Shown: piece after piece, positions 1-7,556 of the stretch
Numbering within the stretch: position 1 is the stretch's first letter
How the letters are laid out: every line of letters begins with the position of its first letter
DNA from: an uncultured Porphyromonadaceae bacterium
Lineage (GTDB): Bacteria > Bacteroidota > Bacteroidia > Bacteroidales > Muribaculaceae
Assembly (NCBI GenBank): GCA_902495075.1
Contig: CABUVO010000016.1
Span: 1-64,000, forward strand
DNA: 64,000 nucleotides
Direction: 5' to 3'
Notes under the pieces: model-generated
What the model was told of the DNA's origin: nothing
What the model saw: only the letters and a program-made list of their open reading frames with translations
Databases searched by the model: none
Program-made: the position numbers and the translations under genes

Positions 1-483
1 TGTGGGGCGAGCGTGGGAAAACGCAGATGCTTCCGAGCCGACAAAGTCTATGAGATCGTGAAGATAATGGACGAATACGACGGCTTCGTGTTCGGCACTC
101 CTGTCCACTATGCGGCGGCAAGCGGCGCGATGACCTCGTTCCTCGACAGGGAGTTCATGAATGACGAGTACAATGGGGACCACTTTGCAGGGAAACCTGC
201 TGCTGCTGCTGCCACCTGCCGCCGTAGCGGTGCCACCGCTGCGCTCGACCAGATGAACAAGTACATGGCAGACTGCAATATGCCGATCGTACCGTCGCAA
301 TACTGGAACGTGGTACACGGGAATACGCCGGACGAAATACGCCGTGACATAGAGGGGTTGCAAACCATGCGCACCCTCGCACGAAACATGGCGTGGCTGC
401 TGAAGTGTATCGCAACAGGTCGTGAACACGGCATAGAGTTCCCCACTCATGAACAGCATACGATGACAAACTTCATACGTTAA
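1..483 (+). CDS. Flavodoxin-family / NADPH-dependent FMN reductase-like protein (5' end outside window)
   Basis: The reading frame is open from the first base of the window, so the N-terminus lies upstream; the GTG at position 13 is an internal codon, not a start. The visible part has the NADPH-dependent FMN reductase signature GFVFGTPVHYAAASG followed by MTSFLDR, the loop and helix that hold the FMN ring in iron-sulfur flavoprotein-like reductases. Two cysteines at the very start resemble the end of the cysteine-rich segment seen in this family. It is the first visible member of a same-strand redox gene set, 50 nt before an aldo/keto reductase. It probably moves electrons from NAD(P)H through FMN to a small acceptor; the substrate is unknown. 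Family call is secure, function is not. Confidence 0.8.
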   Translation, partial: CGASVGKRRCFRADKVYEIVKIMDEYDGFVFGTPVHYAAASGAMTSFLDREFMNDEYNGDHFAGKPAAAAATCRRSGATAALDQMNKYMADCNMPIVPSQYWNVVHGNTPDEIRRDIEGLQTMRTLARNMAWLLKCIATGREHGIEFPTHEQHTMTNFIR

Positions 484-532
484 ACAATCAGATTCAACAA
501 TAACAATCAAAAATAGACAAGGAGAAACAAAT

Positions 533-1477
533 ATGAAAAATCAACCGTCAATAGCATTAGGCACATGGTCGTGGGGCGCAGGCTTCGCCGGCGGCGATCA
601 GGTATTCGGGAACAATCTCGGAGTGAATGAACTGAAGCCCGTATTCGATGCGGCAATGGCAGGAGGACTGAACCTGTGGGATTCTGCCGTAGTATATGGC
701 ATGGGTGCTTCGGAAAGCGTACTCGCTGCATTCACCAAAGAGCGTAGCCGTGAGGATGTACTCATCTCCACGAAGTTCACGCCTCAGATTGCCGGGGATT
801 CCGCCAATCCCATAGAGGATATGCTTAACAGCAGTCTCGAACGATTCGGTACGGACTATATCGACATCTACTGGATTCACAATCCTGCGGATGTAGAGAA
901 GTGGACTCCGTTCCTTGCCGACCTCGTGAAAAGCGGCAAAGTAAAACGTGTAGGTGTCTCCAACCACAACCTTGCGCAGATCAAGCGTGCGGAGGAGATT
1001 CTTTCCAAAGAAGGAGTGCATATCTCAGCTGTGCAGAACCATTTCAGCCTCCTTTACCGTTCATCGGAGAAAGCCGGCATCCTTGACTATTGCAAGGAGA
1101 ACGACATGGACTTCTGGGCATACATGGTGCTGGAGCAGGGGGCGATAAGCGGAAAATATGACACGGCACACCCGCTGCCTGCCGGAAGCCAGCGCGGTGA
1201 CACCTATAACCCGCTGTTGCCGCAAATCGAAAAACTCGTTGCCGTGATGCGCACTGTCGGGGACAAATACGGCGTCACTCCGGCACAGGTAGCCTTGGCT
1301 TGGGCGATTGGCAAAGGGACGACACCTATCATCGGCGTAACTAAGCCTGCCCAGGTGCATGATGCACTTGAAGCCATAAAGGTAAAGCTTACCGACGAGG
1401 ATATGAAAACTCTGGAGGAAGCAGCCGAAAGTACCGGTGTCGATACAAGAGGCTCGTGGGAAATGCCAATGGTGTAA
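533..1477 (+). CDS. Aldo/keto reductase
   Basis: A 314-residue NADP-dependent oxidoreductase with a TIM-barrel aldo/keto reductase sequence. The catalytic tetrad is visible as D50, Y55, K81 and H116 (in NLWDSAVVYG, STKF and YWIHNP). The C-terminal GVTKPAQVHDALEA segment is the NADP phosphate-binding region. It should reduce an aldehyde or ketone to an alcohol in the cytoplasm. A clear Shine-Dalgarno (AAGGAG) lies about 10 nt before the ATG, which is unusual for Bacteroidales, where such sites are mostly weak. Downstream is a flavodoxin with an 18-nt gap, so co-transcription is likely. Physiological substrate unknown. Confidence 0.9.
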   Translation: MKNQPSIALGTWSWGAGFAGGDQVFGNNLGVNELKPVFDAAMAGGLNLWDSAVVYGMGASESVLAAFTKERSREDVLISTKFTPQIAGDSANPIEDMLNSSLERFGTDYIDIYWIHNPADVEKWTPFLADLVKSGKVKRVGVSNHNLAQIKRAEEILSKEGVHISAVQNHFSLLYRSSEKAGILDYCKENDMDFWAYMVLEQGAISGKYDTAHPLPAGSQRGDTYNPLLPQIEKLVAVMRTVGDKYGVTPAQVALAWAIGKGTTPIIGVTKPAQVHDALEAIKVKLTDEDMKTLEEAAESTGVDTRGSWEMPMV

Positions 1478-1495
1478 TATCTAAAATCAAATGAC

Positions 1496-1987
1496 ATGAG
1501 TAGTCCGAAAATATTGGTCGCCTATTTCTCTTGCAGCGGTACGACAAGAGAGGCTGCCCGTGAACTGGCGGCCGTGTCCAACGCCGATCTGTATGAAATA
1601 GTACCGCTGCAACCTTACACGGATGCCGACTTGAATTGGAATGACAGGGAGAGCCGCAGTTCGGTGGAGATGCGCGATGCGACATCCCGTCCTGCCATTG
1701 CAGGGCGTGTGTCCGGTATGGAGAAATACGATGTTGTGTTCATCGGTTTCCCCGTATGGTGGTACATTGCTCCGACCATCATAAACACGTTCATCGAAAG
1801 CCACGACCTTGCAGGCAAGAAGGTGGTGCCGTTTGCCACTTCGGGTGGTAGCGGCATTGCCAACTGCGAGAAGAACCTGCGTAAAGCCTATCCCGAAATA
1901 GACTGGTGTGCCGGGAAACTGCTGAACAGATCTTTGTCTGAAAAACAGTTCACGGAGTGGCTTGAATCTATAACCGGGGGAAAATAA
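1496..1987 (+). CDS. Flavodoxin
   Basis: A 163-residue flavodoxin of the gut-anaerobe type. The FMN phosphate loop is at residues 9-17 (AYFSCSGTT). A second FMN contact is GFPVWWYIAP at 84-93, and SGGSGIANC at 116-124 is the third loop. It carries electrons between redox partners in the cytoplasm. It lies between an aldo/keto reductase and a secreted amidohydrolase, with gaps of 18 and 6 nt, so it belongs to the same operon. It may supply electrons to, or be reduced by, the neighbouring oxidoreductases; this is inference. Confidence 0.9.
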   Translation: MSSPKILVAYFSCSGTTREAARELAAVSNADLYEIVPLQPYTDADLNWNDRESRSSVEMRDATSRPAIAGRVSGMEKYDVVFIGFPVWWYIAPTIINTFIESHDLAGKKVVPFATSGGSGIANCEKNLRKAYPEIDWCAGKLLNRSLSEKQFTEWLESITGGK

Positions 1988-1993
1988 CTCGAT

Positions 1994-3007
1994 ATGGGAA
2001 GAAAACTGGTTTTACTCATGGCTATGTCCGCACTCTTTATCAGCCGTCCGGTATTCGGGCACACCATTGATGTGCATTGCCACAACATCCTGCCCGAATA
2101 CATGGCTGTGCTGGAAAAGCACGGTGCCGCGATGGAAGAGACATTTCCGCTGCCTGACTGGAACGTGGAATCGCACATCGCTTTCATGCAGAAAGCCGGA
2201 ATAGAATGTTCGGTTCTGTCAATGCCTGCTCCGCAACCGTGGTTCGGTGACGCGGAGGAAAGCAGACGGATTATCCGTGAATACAATGAGTATTGTGCCC
2301 GTCTGAAAAAGGAGCATCCGGGAAAATTTAAGTTCTGCGCCGCGTTGCCCCTACCGGATGTTGATGCCGCCATCGAGGAAGCCGTTTACGCGCTCGACAC
2401 TCTGGATGCGGACGGAGTAAAGCTGGCGACAAACAGCCGGGGACAATATATCGGGGATGAAGCACTCGACCCATTGATGAAGGTACTGAACGACAGGAAT
2501 GCCGTCATCATCATCCATCCGCACAAGCCTACGCCGGTCAATGACAGTATCATTGCCACCGCCCCGCTTGCGGTCTATGAGTATCCGGCCGAAACGACCC
2601 GTGCAGTCGTCAATATGATTTCCCGCAACGTGCCGGCAAGATATCCCAATATCAAGGTCGTCGTACCGCATTGCGGCTCCTTCCTACCGATGGCAATACC
2701 CCGTATGAAAGCCGTACATCCGGCAATGCTGGCAAAAGGCTTCATGGGAGAGATTGACTGGAAGAACAACCTCTCACGCCTGTATTACGACCTTGCCGGA
2801 GGCGCAAGCCCCGAAATCGTGAAAATGATGCTGACTATCACCTCACCGGATCATATACTCTACGGCTCGGATTATCCATATATGCCGGACAGCGTGTTGC
2901 AGGGGAACCTGACACGGATGCGCGAGCAGTTTGGCGCCGACAAGGAGCTGGCACCATACGCAGAGCTGTTCTTCTCGGAGAATGCCCGTGATTTGTTCAA
3001 CAGATAA
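1994..3007 (+). CDS. Amidohydrolase-2 family metal-dependent hydrolase/decarboxylase, exported
   Basis: 337 residues with a probable signal peptide (1-22; basic start, hydrophobic stretch, cleavage near GHT). The mature protein begins with the metal-binding DVHCH motif (H28, H30). Further probable metal ligands are H175 in IIIHPHKP, H226 in VPHCGS and D293 in YGSDYPY, the pattern of the ACMSD/resorcylate-decarboxylase branch of the amidohydrolase superfamily. Members hydrolyse or decarboxylate small ring or aromatic acids. Export to the periplasm is unusual for this branch and is shared with the next gene, so the two may act on the same extracytoplasmic compound. The gap to the flavodoxin is 6 nt. 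Substrate not readable. Confidence 0.85.
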   Translation: MGRKLVLLMAMSALFISRPVFGHTIDVHCHNILPEYMAVLEKHGAAMEETFPLPDWNVESHIAFMQKAGIECSVLSMPAPQPWFGDAEESRRIIREYNEYCARLKKEHPGKFKFCAALPLPDVDAAIEEAVYALDTLDADGVKLATNSRGQYIGDEALDPLMKVLNDRNAVIIIHPHKPTPVNDSIIATAPLAVYEYPAETTRAVVNMISRNVPARYPNIKVVVPHCGSFLPMAIPRMKAVHPAMLAKGFMGEIDWKNNLSRLYYDLAGGASPEIVKMMLTITSPDHILYGSDYPYMPDSVLQGNLTRMREQFGADKELAPYAELFFSENARDLFNR

Positions 3008-3019
3008 AAACAGAAAACA

Positions 3020-3856
3020 ATGAAAAAAGTAATTTTTTGTTTATTGCTGGTTGCCGGTTCGCTCCCGGCTTTCGCCCAGACAACAGAAAAGACAAATGAT
3101 ATGGACAGAATAGAATTATGCAAGGAAAACTACACCGCCCTGTTCGGCGGGGAGGCACTTAACGGAGGCGGTACAGACCCGGAGATCATGGATATCCTCC
3201 AGAAATACATTTTCGGCGAAGTGTTCCGCACAGGCGATCTGGACATCAAGACACGAGAAATGATAACCTGCGTCTGCCTTGCTACCATGCAGCAACTGCC
3301 CCAACTGAAAGGACACACGGGAGCCGCCCTCAATGTCGGGGTCACTCCCATAGAGTTGCGCGAGGCAGTTTACCAGTGCGCTCCCATCATCGGATTCCCC
3401 AAAGTCCTGAACGCGATGACTGCCGTCAACGAAGCCTTCACGGAGCGCGGAATCAAAGTGCCGCTGGAAACACAGGCAACCGTGACGGAAGAGAACCGCT
3501 ACGAAAAAGGGCATGAAATCCAATATCCGCTTTACGGAGACCGGATGAAAGAGGCGATGAAGGACGTGCCAGGCGGCATGGGCGAAAAGGTCCCGCGTTT
3601 TCTGACCGAAGTACACTTCGGCGACTTCCAGACACGAAGCGGCCTTGACACGCCGACACGAGAACTGCTGACCTATTGCGTCCTGACCGTCATCGGAGCG
3701 GAACCGCAACTTCACGCCCATCTTCGCGCCAACCTGAAAGCGGGCAACAGCAAGGAGCGGGTGACGGCTGCCGTCATCCAGTGTATGCCTTACATCGGCT
3801 TCCCGGCCGCACTGAAGGCATTGAACATCATCAAGGATTTCCAGCCGGAGGATTAA
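3020..3856 (+). CDS. Carboxymuconolactone decarboxylase (CMD/AhpD-like) family protein, exported
   Basis: 278 residues with a signal peptide (1-20, ending in PAFAQ) and two tandem CMD domains, roughly residues 30-145 and 175-275. The first domain has a cysteine pair C84/C86 with H99 in KGHTGAALN. The second has TRELLTYCVLT and HAHLRANL, with only one cysteine. Two-domain CMD proteins act as small decarboxylases or as AhpD-like thiol peroxidases. Together with the exported amidohydrolase upstream (gap 12 nt) it looks like a periplasmic detoxification step. The unequal cysteine content suggests that only the first domain keeps redox chemistry; this is inference. Confidence 0.87.
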   Translation: MKKVIFCLLLVAGSLPAFAQTTEKTNDMDRIELCKENYTALFGGEALNGGGTDPEIMDILQKYIFGEVFRTGDLDIKTREMITCVCLATMQQLPQLKGHTGAALNVGVTPIELREAVYQCAPIIGFPKVLNAMTAVNEAFTERGIKVPLETQATVTEENRYEKGHEIQYPLYGDRMKEAMKDVPGGMGEKVPRFLTEVHFGDFQTRSGLDTPTRELLTYCVLTVIGAEPQLHAHLRANLKAGNSKERVTAAVIQCMPYIGFPAALKALNIIKDFQPED

Positions 3857-3899
3857 ATTTATCCGACAACCGTCAAATAATACGATTAAAAAGAATGTT

Positions 3900-4763
3900 A
3901 TGGACACTATAAAATTGAACAACGGCATTGAAATGCCAATATTGGGTTATGGCGTTTTTCAAGTATCACCCGAAGAGTGCGAGCGTTGTGTGCTCGATGC
4001 AATCAGCACAGGCTACAGGCTGATAGATACGGCGCAGGCTTATTATAACGAAGAAGGGGTTGGCAACGCCGTTGCCAAATGCGGCGTACCGCGTGACCAA
4101 CTCTTTCTTACCACCAAAGTATGGATTACGAACGCCGGCGAAGAAAAAGCCGCACGCAGCATAGAGGATTCTCTCCGCAAATTGCGCACAGACTACATAG
4201 ATCTTCTTCTCATCCATCAGCCTTTCAGCGATTATCCAGGAACATGGCGGGCGATGGAGAAAGCTGTAAAGGACGGCAAGGTACGTGCCATCGGTCTCTC
4301 AAACTTTTATCCTGACAGATTTGTCGATATGGCTGAATACGCGAATATCAAGCCTGCTGTCAACCAGTTGAAGACGAATGTGTTCAGCCAGCAATGGGAA
4401 GCGGAAGCCGAAATGGAGTCTTACGGAACCCGCATCATGGCTTGGGGGCCGCTTGCACAAGGCAGTGAAGATTTACAGAACAATCTCATATTGACTGCGC
4501 TTGCCGAAGAATATGACAAGACAGTGCAGCAAATCGCATTGCGGTATCTGGTTCAGCGCAATATCATCGCGATTCCCAAAAGCACCCGCATTGAGCGCAT
4601 GAAGCAGAATTTGGATATTTTCGATTTCTGTCTTTCGGAAGAGGATATGGAGAAATTACGTCCCCTTGACAAACCTGCGGATTTCCATTGGTCACACCGC
4701 GATCCGGAACTTGTGAAATTCCTTCTGAATTACGACAAACAGTTTAATCCTAATAACCAGTAA
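3900..4763 (+). CDS. Aldo/keto reductase (diketogluconate reductase-like)
   Basis: 287 residues, the short AKR type related to 2,5-diketo-D-gluconate and methylglyoxal reductases. The tetrad is D43, Y48, K73 and H106 (LIDTAQAYYNE, TTKVW, LLIHQP). The cofactor loop IPKSTRIERM near residue 230 is typical of NADPH binding. It is the second AKR of the operon but not a close duplicate of the first. It starts 43 nt after the CMD gene and ends 4 nt before the SDR gene. GC content drops slightly from here on compared with the first 3.9 kb, so this pair may have joined the cluster separately. Confidence 0.9.
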   Translation: MDTIKLNNGIEMPILGYGVFQVSPEECERCVLDAISTGYRLIDTAQAYYNEEGVGNAVAKCGVPRDQLFLTTKVWITNAGEEKAARSIEDSLRKLRTDYIDLLLIHQPFSDYPGTWRAMEKAVKDGKVRAIGLSNFYPDRFVDMAEYANIKPAVNQLKTNVFSQQWEAEAEMESYGTRIMAWGPLAQGSEDLQNNLILTALAEEYDKTVQQIALRYLVQRNIIAIPKSTRIERMKQNLDIFDFCLSEEDMEKLRPLDKPADFHWSHRDPELVKFLLNYDKQFNPNNQ

Positions 4764-4767
4764 CCGC

Positions 4768-5517
4768 ATGTATGATTCATTGAATAAGAAAGTCGCGTTG
4801 GTGACCGGAGCCGGGACAGGCATCGGACGAGCCATAGCGTGGCGTTTGGCTGACGAAGGTTCACAAGTCCTGATTGTCGGCCGGACAGAAAAGACGCTTG
4901 CGGAGACTGCGGCTCATAGTGGGAATATCACCTATCATATTGCAGACCTTGAAACAAACGAGGGAATCCAGTCAGTTGCACAGGAGGTGAACAACAGGTA
5001 TGGCCGTCTTGATATTCTTGTGAATAATGCGGGATGGGCACCTGTCGGATCGTTCGCCTTGATGAAAATCGAAGAGTATGACAAGGTGTTTGCCATCAAT
5101 GTCAGGGCGGTAGTGATGCTCACCCAGACCTGTCTGCCTCTGATAAAAGAGGCCAAAGGGAATATCCTCAATATCACGACAACGATGACGACGAATCCCA
5201 TCACGACAATGGCCAATTATGCTGCGTCCAAAGCTGCCATATACACAATGACCCGCGCTTGGGCAAAAGAGTTGGCAAAGGATGGAATACGTGTCAATTC
5301 GCTTGGCGTGGGACCGATAGAGACCCCTATTTATGGCAAAACGGAGCTTTCGGAACAGGAAGCCAAAGCACATAAGGATATGGTAATCAAAAGTGTACCG
5401 ATGGGCCGAATGGGAAGACCTGAAGAGGTGGCCGCTGTGGTGGCATTCCTGACAAGTGAAGAAGCAAGTTTCATTACCGGTGCTGATTACAAAGTGGATG
5501 GCGGTGTAGGTGCTTAG
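4768..5517 (+). CDS. SDR-family oxidoreductase
   Basis: 249-residue classical short-chain dehydrogenase/reductase. The dinucleotide-binding TGAGTGIG is at 13-20, NNAG at 86-89 and the catalytic YAASK at 151-155. The residue that is normally the catalytic serine, 12-13 positions before the tyrosine, falls in an NITTTM stretch and is therefore threonine, so proton relay may be altered or the role shifted. The C-terminal GADYKVDGG matches the substrate lid of the family. Last gene of the redox operon, followed by a terminator hairpin at 5635. Substrate unknown. Confidence 0.9.
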   Translation: MYDSLNKKVALVTGAGTGIGRAIAWRLADEGSQVLIVGRTEKTLAETAAHSGNITYHIADLETNEGIQSVAQEVNNRYGRLDILVNNAGWAPVGSFALMKIEEYDKVFAINVRAVVMLTQTCLPLIKEAKGNILNITTTMTTNPITTMANYAASKAAIYTMTRAWAKELAKDGIRVNSLGVGPIETPIYGKTELSEQEAKAHKDMVIKSVPMGRMGRPEEVAAVVAFLTSEEASFITGADYKVDGGVGA

Positions 5518-5634
5518 AAAGCAACTTATTCAAAACCGTAAACTTTTTATTTCAGATCTGGGACATTGTGATGCGTTAATATGTTTTGAACTACTATAAA
5601 AACTATCATAAGAGTGTAACTTAAAAAATACAAT

Positions 5635-5670
5635 CAGGTCGTCGCCAAATCTGACGGCCTGGTTTTGTTT
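5635..5670 (+). terminator. Rho-independent terminator of the redox operon
   Basis: Stem CAGGTCGTC / GACGGCCTG (one G-T pair) with a 9-nt loop, followed by GTTTTGTTT. It lies 118 nt after the SDR stop codon and immediately before the receiver-domain stump, so it probably ends the operon that starts before position 1. Confidence 0.7.
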
Positions 5671-5686
5671 AACCATCAATATATCA

Positions 5687-5788
5687 ATGAATAGAGTTTT
5701 AATTGTGGACGCCTCCGAATCCGACCGTCGTCTTATGTCGAGCTTGCTTGTCAAGAACGCATATTCGATTATGAATGTCCAGAAGTAA
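5687..5788 (+). pseudogene. N-terminal stump of a response-regulator receiver domain
   Basis: A 33-codon ORF beginning MNRVLIVDASESDRRLM then SSLLVKNAY, the first beta-strand, acidic pocket and helix 1 of a CheY-like receiver, with the first acidic residue of the pocket at D8. It stops after residue 33, so the phosphorylation aspartate, the rest of the receiver and any output domain are missing. The stop codon lies one base before the 3' end of the convergent gene at 5790. The natural reading is that a recombination event joined the head of a regulator gene to unrelated DNA. Regulators with this start are common in mobile islands of Bacteroidales (recollection, not searched). Confidence 0.65.
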
Positions 5789-5789
5789 T

Positions 5790-6887
5790 TCAAGATACAC
5801 TTCGATTATTATCGACAAATATCTCTTGCAGTCCCTCGCAGAAGGCTCTTGATGCTCGGCTACATTCACCGTAAGCGGTAGAAATACTGTACTTTGAATT
5901 ATAGAATTTACGGCTTATATCGAGTGTAGTGAGCATCATGGAGAGCCATTCCTCTCTTGTATTTTTCGGAAGCAGACGCCATAATTGGTTAATGAGATAG
6001 CATACACGCACTTTCTCCCTCTCCTTTATCTTTAGAACAGAACCTGTTGTACGCAGATTCATGGCATCAAGGAAGCTGGTGATGTTACATTCCTCAAACT
6101 GTCTGCCGTTGCACAGTTCGTAGATCCGGATAATCATACCGGGCTTAAAGTAATCCTTTGTTGCATCTTGTGTTGTTACATTGGGAATAAAACAATCATC
6201 CCATGACGATTTGGCACTGTGCGGTTTCTCTTCCGGTTGATTGACAGCCATCCATGCTTTATATGATTCTTCAACGGTTGGAAGCAGGGCGCGGCATTGT
6301 TCAGCGATACGGTCTAACGCCGGCTTATAACATGTGTCAAGAATGGTCAGATACTCGTTGAGTTTACTCTGACGGATATACAGTTCATTCAGCTTTTCTC
6401 GCTCAACATCAAGTCGTTCACGCCTGTTGTTAAGCCTGAGTATGAAGGATTCATCGTCCGAACACCTGCGCTCCAAAGTTTCGATTTGCGCGTCAAGTGA
6501 ATCGACAATGCCTTCCTGGGATATTATCATCTTTTCGTACTCATTCCGTTGAATCTGATAACCACTTTGTAACGAGAACTCATTATAGAAGTAGGTTACG
6601 TTATAGAACCCGTATAAAGATTCATTCATTTCCTGAGCGATGGAGGCGAGACAGGAACAAAGCGATTGCAAAGAGACACCCATGTCGGGCATTGACACAG
6701 ATTCGGACAACTCTTTCTCCATAGCTTCTTTGTCTGCCGGAATGTCTATGTTCACCTTTGCCCATTGCAAGTTCACAATGCGCTCGGGATGGTCATAGTG
6801 GTCGTATGAGAGGGCATCGCTCACGGGACGCAGATAATCAATAAGACATCTGATTTGGGGCATATTATATAGGTTCTTCATCATCAT
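5790..6887 (-). CDS. Hypothetical coiled-coil protein
   Basis: Not recognised. 365 residues, no signal peptide and no membrane segment. Residues about 115-205 are rich in E, K, R and L with heptad-like spacing and should form a long coiled coil. The C-terminal third (about 250-355) is a mixed domain with several cysteines. The start is uncertain: three methionines are stacked at 6887, 6884 and 6881 and another lies at 6863. A TATATTTG box on this strand (6892-6899) sits directly before the first methionine, which favours an internal start or a leaderless message. It lies between the receiver stump and tRNA-Ser, so it is probably island cargo. Confidence 0.6.
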   Translation of the reverse strand: MMMKNLYNMPQIRCLIDYLRPVSDALSYDHYDHPERIVNLQWAKVNIDIPADKEAMEKELSESVSMPDMGVSLQSLCSCLASIAQEMNESLYGFYNVTYFYNEFSLQSGYQIQRNEYEKMIISQEGIVDSLDAQIETLERRCSDDESFILRLNNRRERLDVEREKLNELYIRQSKLNEYLTILDTCYKPALDRIAEQCRALLPTVEESYKAWMAVNQPEEKPHSAKSSWDDCFIPNVTTQDATKDYFKPGMIIRIYELCNGRQFEECNITSFLDAMNLRTTGSVLKIKEREKVRVCYLINQLWRLLPKNTREEWLSMMLTTLDISRKFYNSKYSISTAYGECSRASRAFCEGLQEIFVDNNRSVS

Positions 6888-7188
6888 ATTGCAAATATAC
6901 CTTTATAAACGCTCATAAAGTATTAATTCACAGACCCCTTAATAATCTTTATACAATGCGCCGATATTTATAATTGCGTATCATTCTGCATTTTACCTGA
7001 TTAAAGATTATTTAGGGCACCATATTGATATGTTAAATCGCAATTTTTAAGAATTGACCGCCGACTGCGCCGCCGTGCCCGTCACATCTTCCCACACATA
7101 CACCTAAACACTACACCTCAAAATTCGAAGTACCCAATATCGGGTGCGCCCACGTTTACTTAAAAATATTGTCATGAATACGCACAAA
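6888..7188. other. Intergenic stretch at the island edge, no gene seen
   Basis: About 300 nt with no plausible coding frame. It holds the probable promoter box of the coiled-coil gene (TATATTTG on the minus strand, 6892-6899) and a local GC-rich patch near 7055-7090 in an otherwise AT-rich context. No copy of the tRNA-Ser 3' end was found here, so an attachment core on this side is not demonstrated. Confidence 0.5.
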
Positions 7189-7224
7189 AAATTACGCACG
7201 ATCATCAAAAATCGTGCGTAATTT
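7189..7224 (-). terminator. Terminator of tRNA-Ser
   Basis: Perfect 14-bp inverted repeat (AAATTACGCACGAT and its complement) with an 8-nt loop. On the minus strand it is followed by a run of six T, and it lies 43 nt past the tRNA 3' end. A third partial copy of the arm (CGTGCGTAA then ATTT) follows at 7225-7237, making the site unusually repetitive. Confidence 0.8.
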
Positions 7225-7266
7225 CGTGCGTAAATTTCGTAATTCGCTGATTGTCAGCATTTATTG

Positions 7267-7351
7267 CGGAAAGACAGGGATTCGAACCCTGGGTGCCAAA
7301 AGGCACAACGGTTTTCGAGACCGCCCCGATCGACCACTCCGGCATCTTTCC
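7267..7351 (-). tRNA. tRNA-Ser (anticodon CGA)
   Basis: 85-nt class II tRNA on the minus strand. The acceptor stem GGAAAGA pairs with TCTTTCC, the discriminator base is G as expected for serine, and the T-arm is CAGGG TTCGAAT CCCTG. The anticodon loop CTCGAAA between GCGGT and ACCGT gives anticodon CGA (reads UCG). The long variable arm GTGCCTTTTGGCAC is the serine-type extra stem. CCA is not encoded. The accessory DNA lies on its 3' side, the usual arrangement when an integrative element has used a tRNA 3' end. Confidence 0.96.
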
Positions 7352-7490
7352 TCAGTCGTTTTTGATAGCGTGCAAAATTACTACTTTTTTCTGATATACG
7401 CCAAATTTTTCTCTATAATTTTATTTGTACCGTTTTTTTAGTATATTTGTAATGCCGAACATTCGGTTCAAACGTTATAAGTATATAAAT

Positions 7491-7531
7491 TCAACTTTCG
7501 CAAGCGTAAAGTTGAAGCTTGCGAAACTTAA
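7491..7531. repeat. 41-nt imperfect palindrome (intact copy of a dispersed repeat)
   Basis: The arms AACTTTCGCAAGC and GCTTGCGAAACTT differ by one base and enclose a short loop. Bases 7491-7517 reappear, reverse-complemented, at 45778-45804, and 7509-7531 at 45645-45667; the two matches overlap here by the 9 nt AAGTTGAAG. It lies in the leader of the nucleoside phosphorylase gene and could fold in that mRNA. Confidence 0.85.
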
Positions 7532-7556
7532 GTATATAATCATTATCATATATTTT

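Noticed and set aside
5530..5793. Minus-strand open frame of 87 codons
   Set aside because: It covers the terminator and the receiver stump in antisense; the plus-strand receiver signature is convincing.
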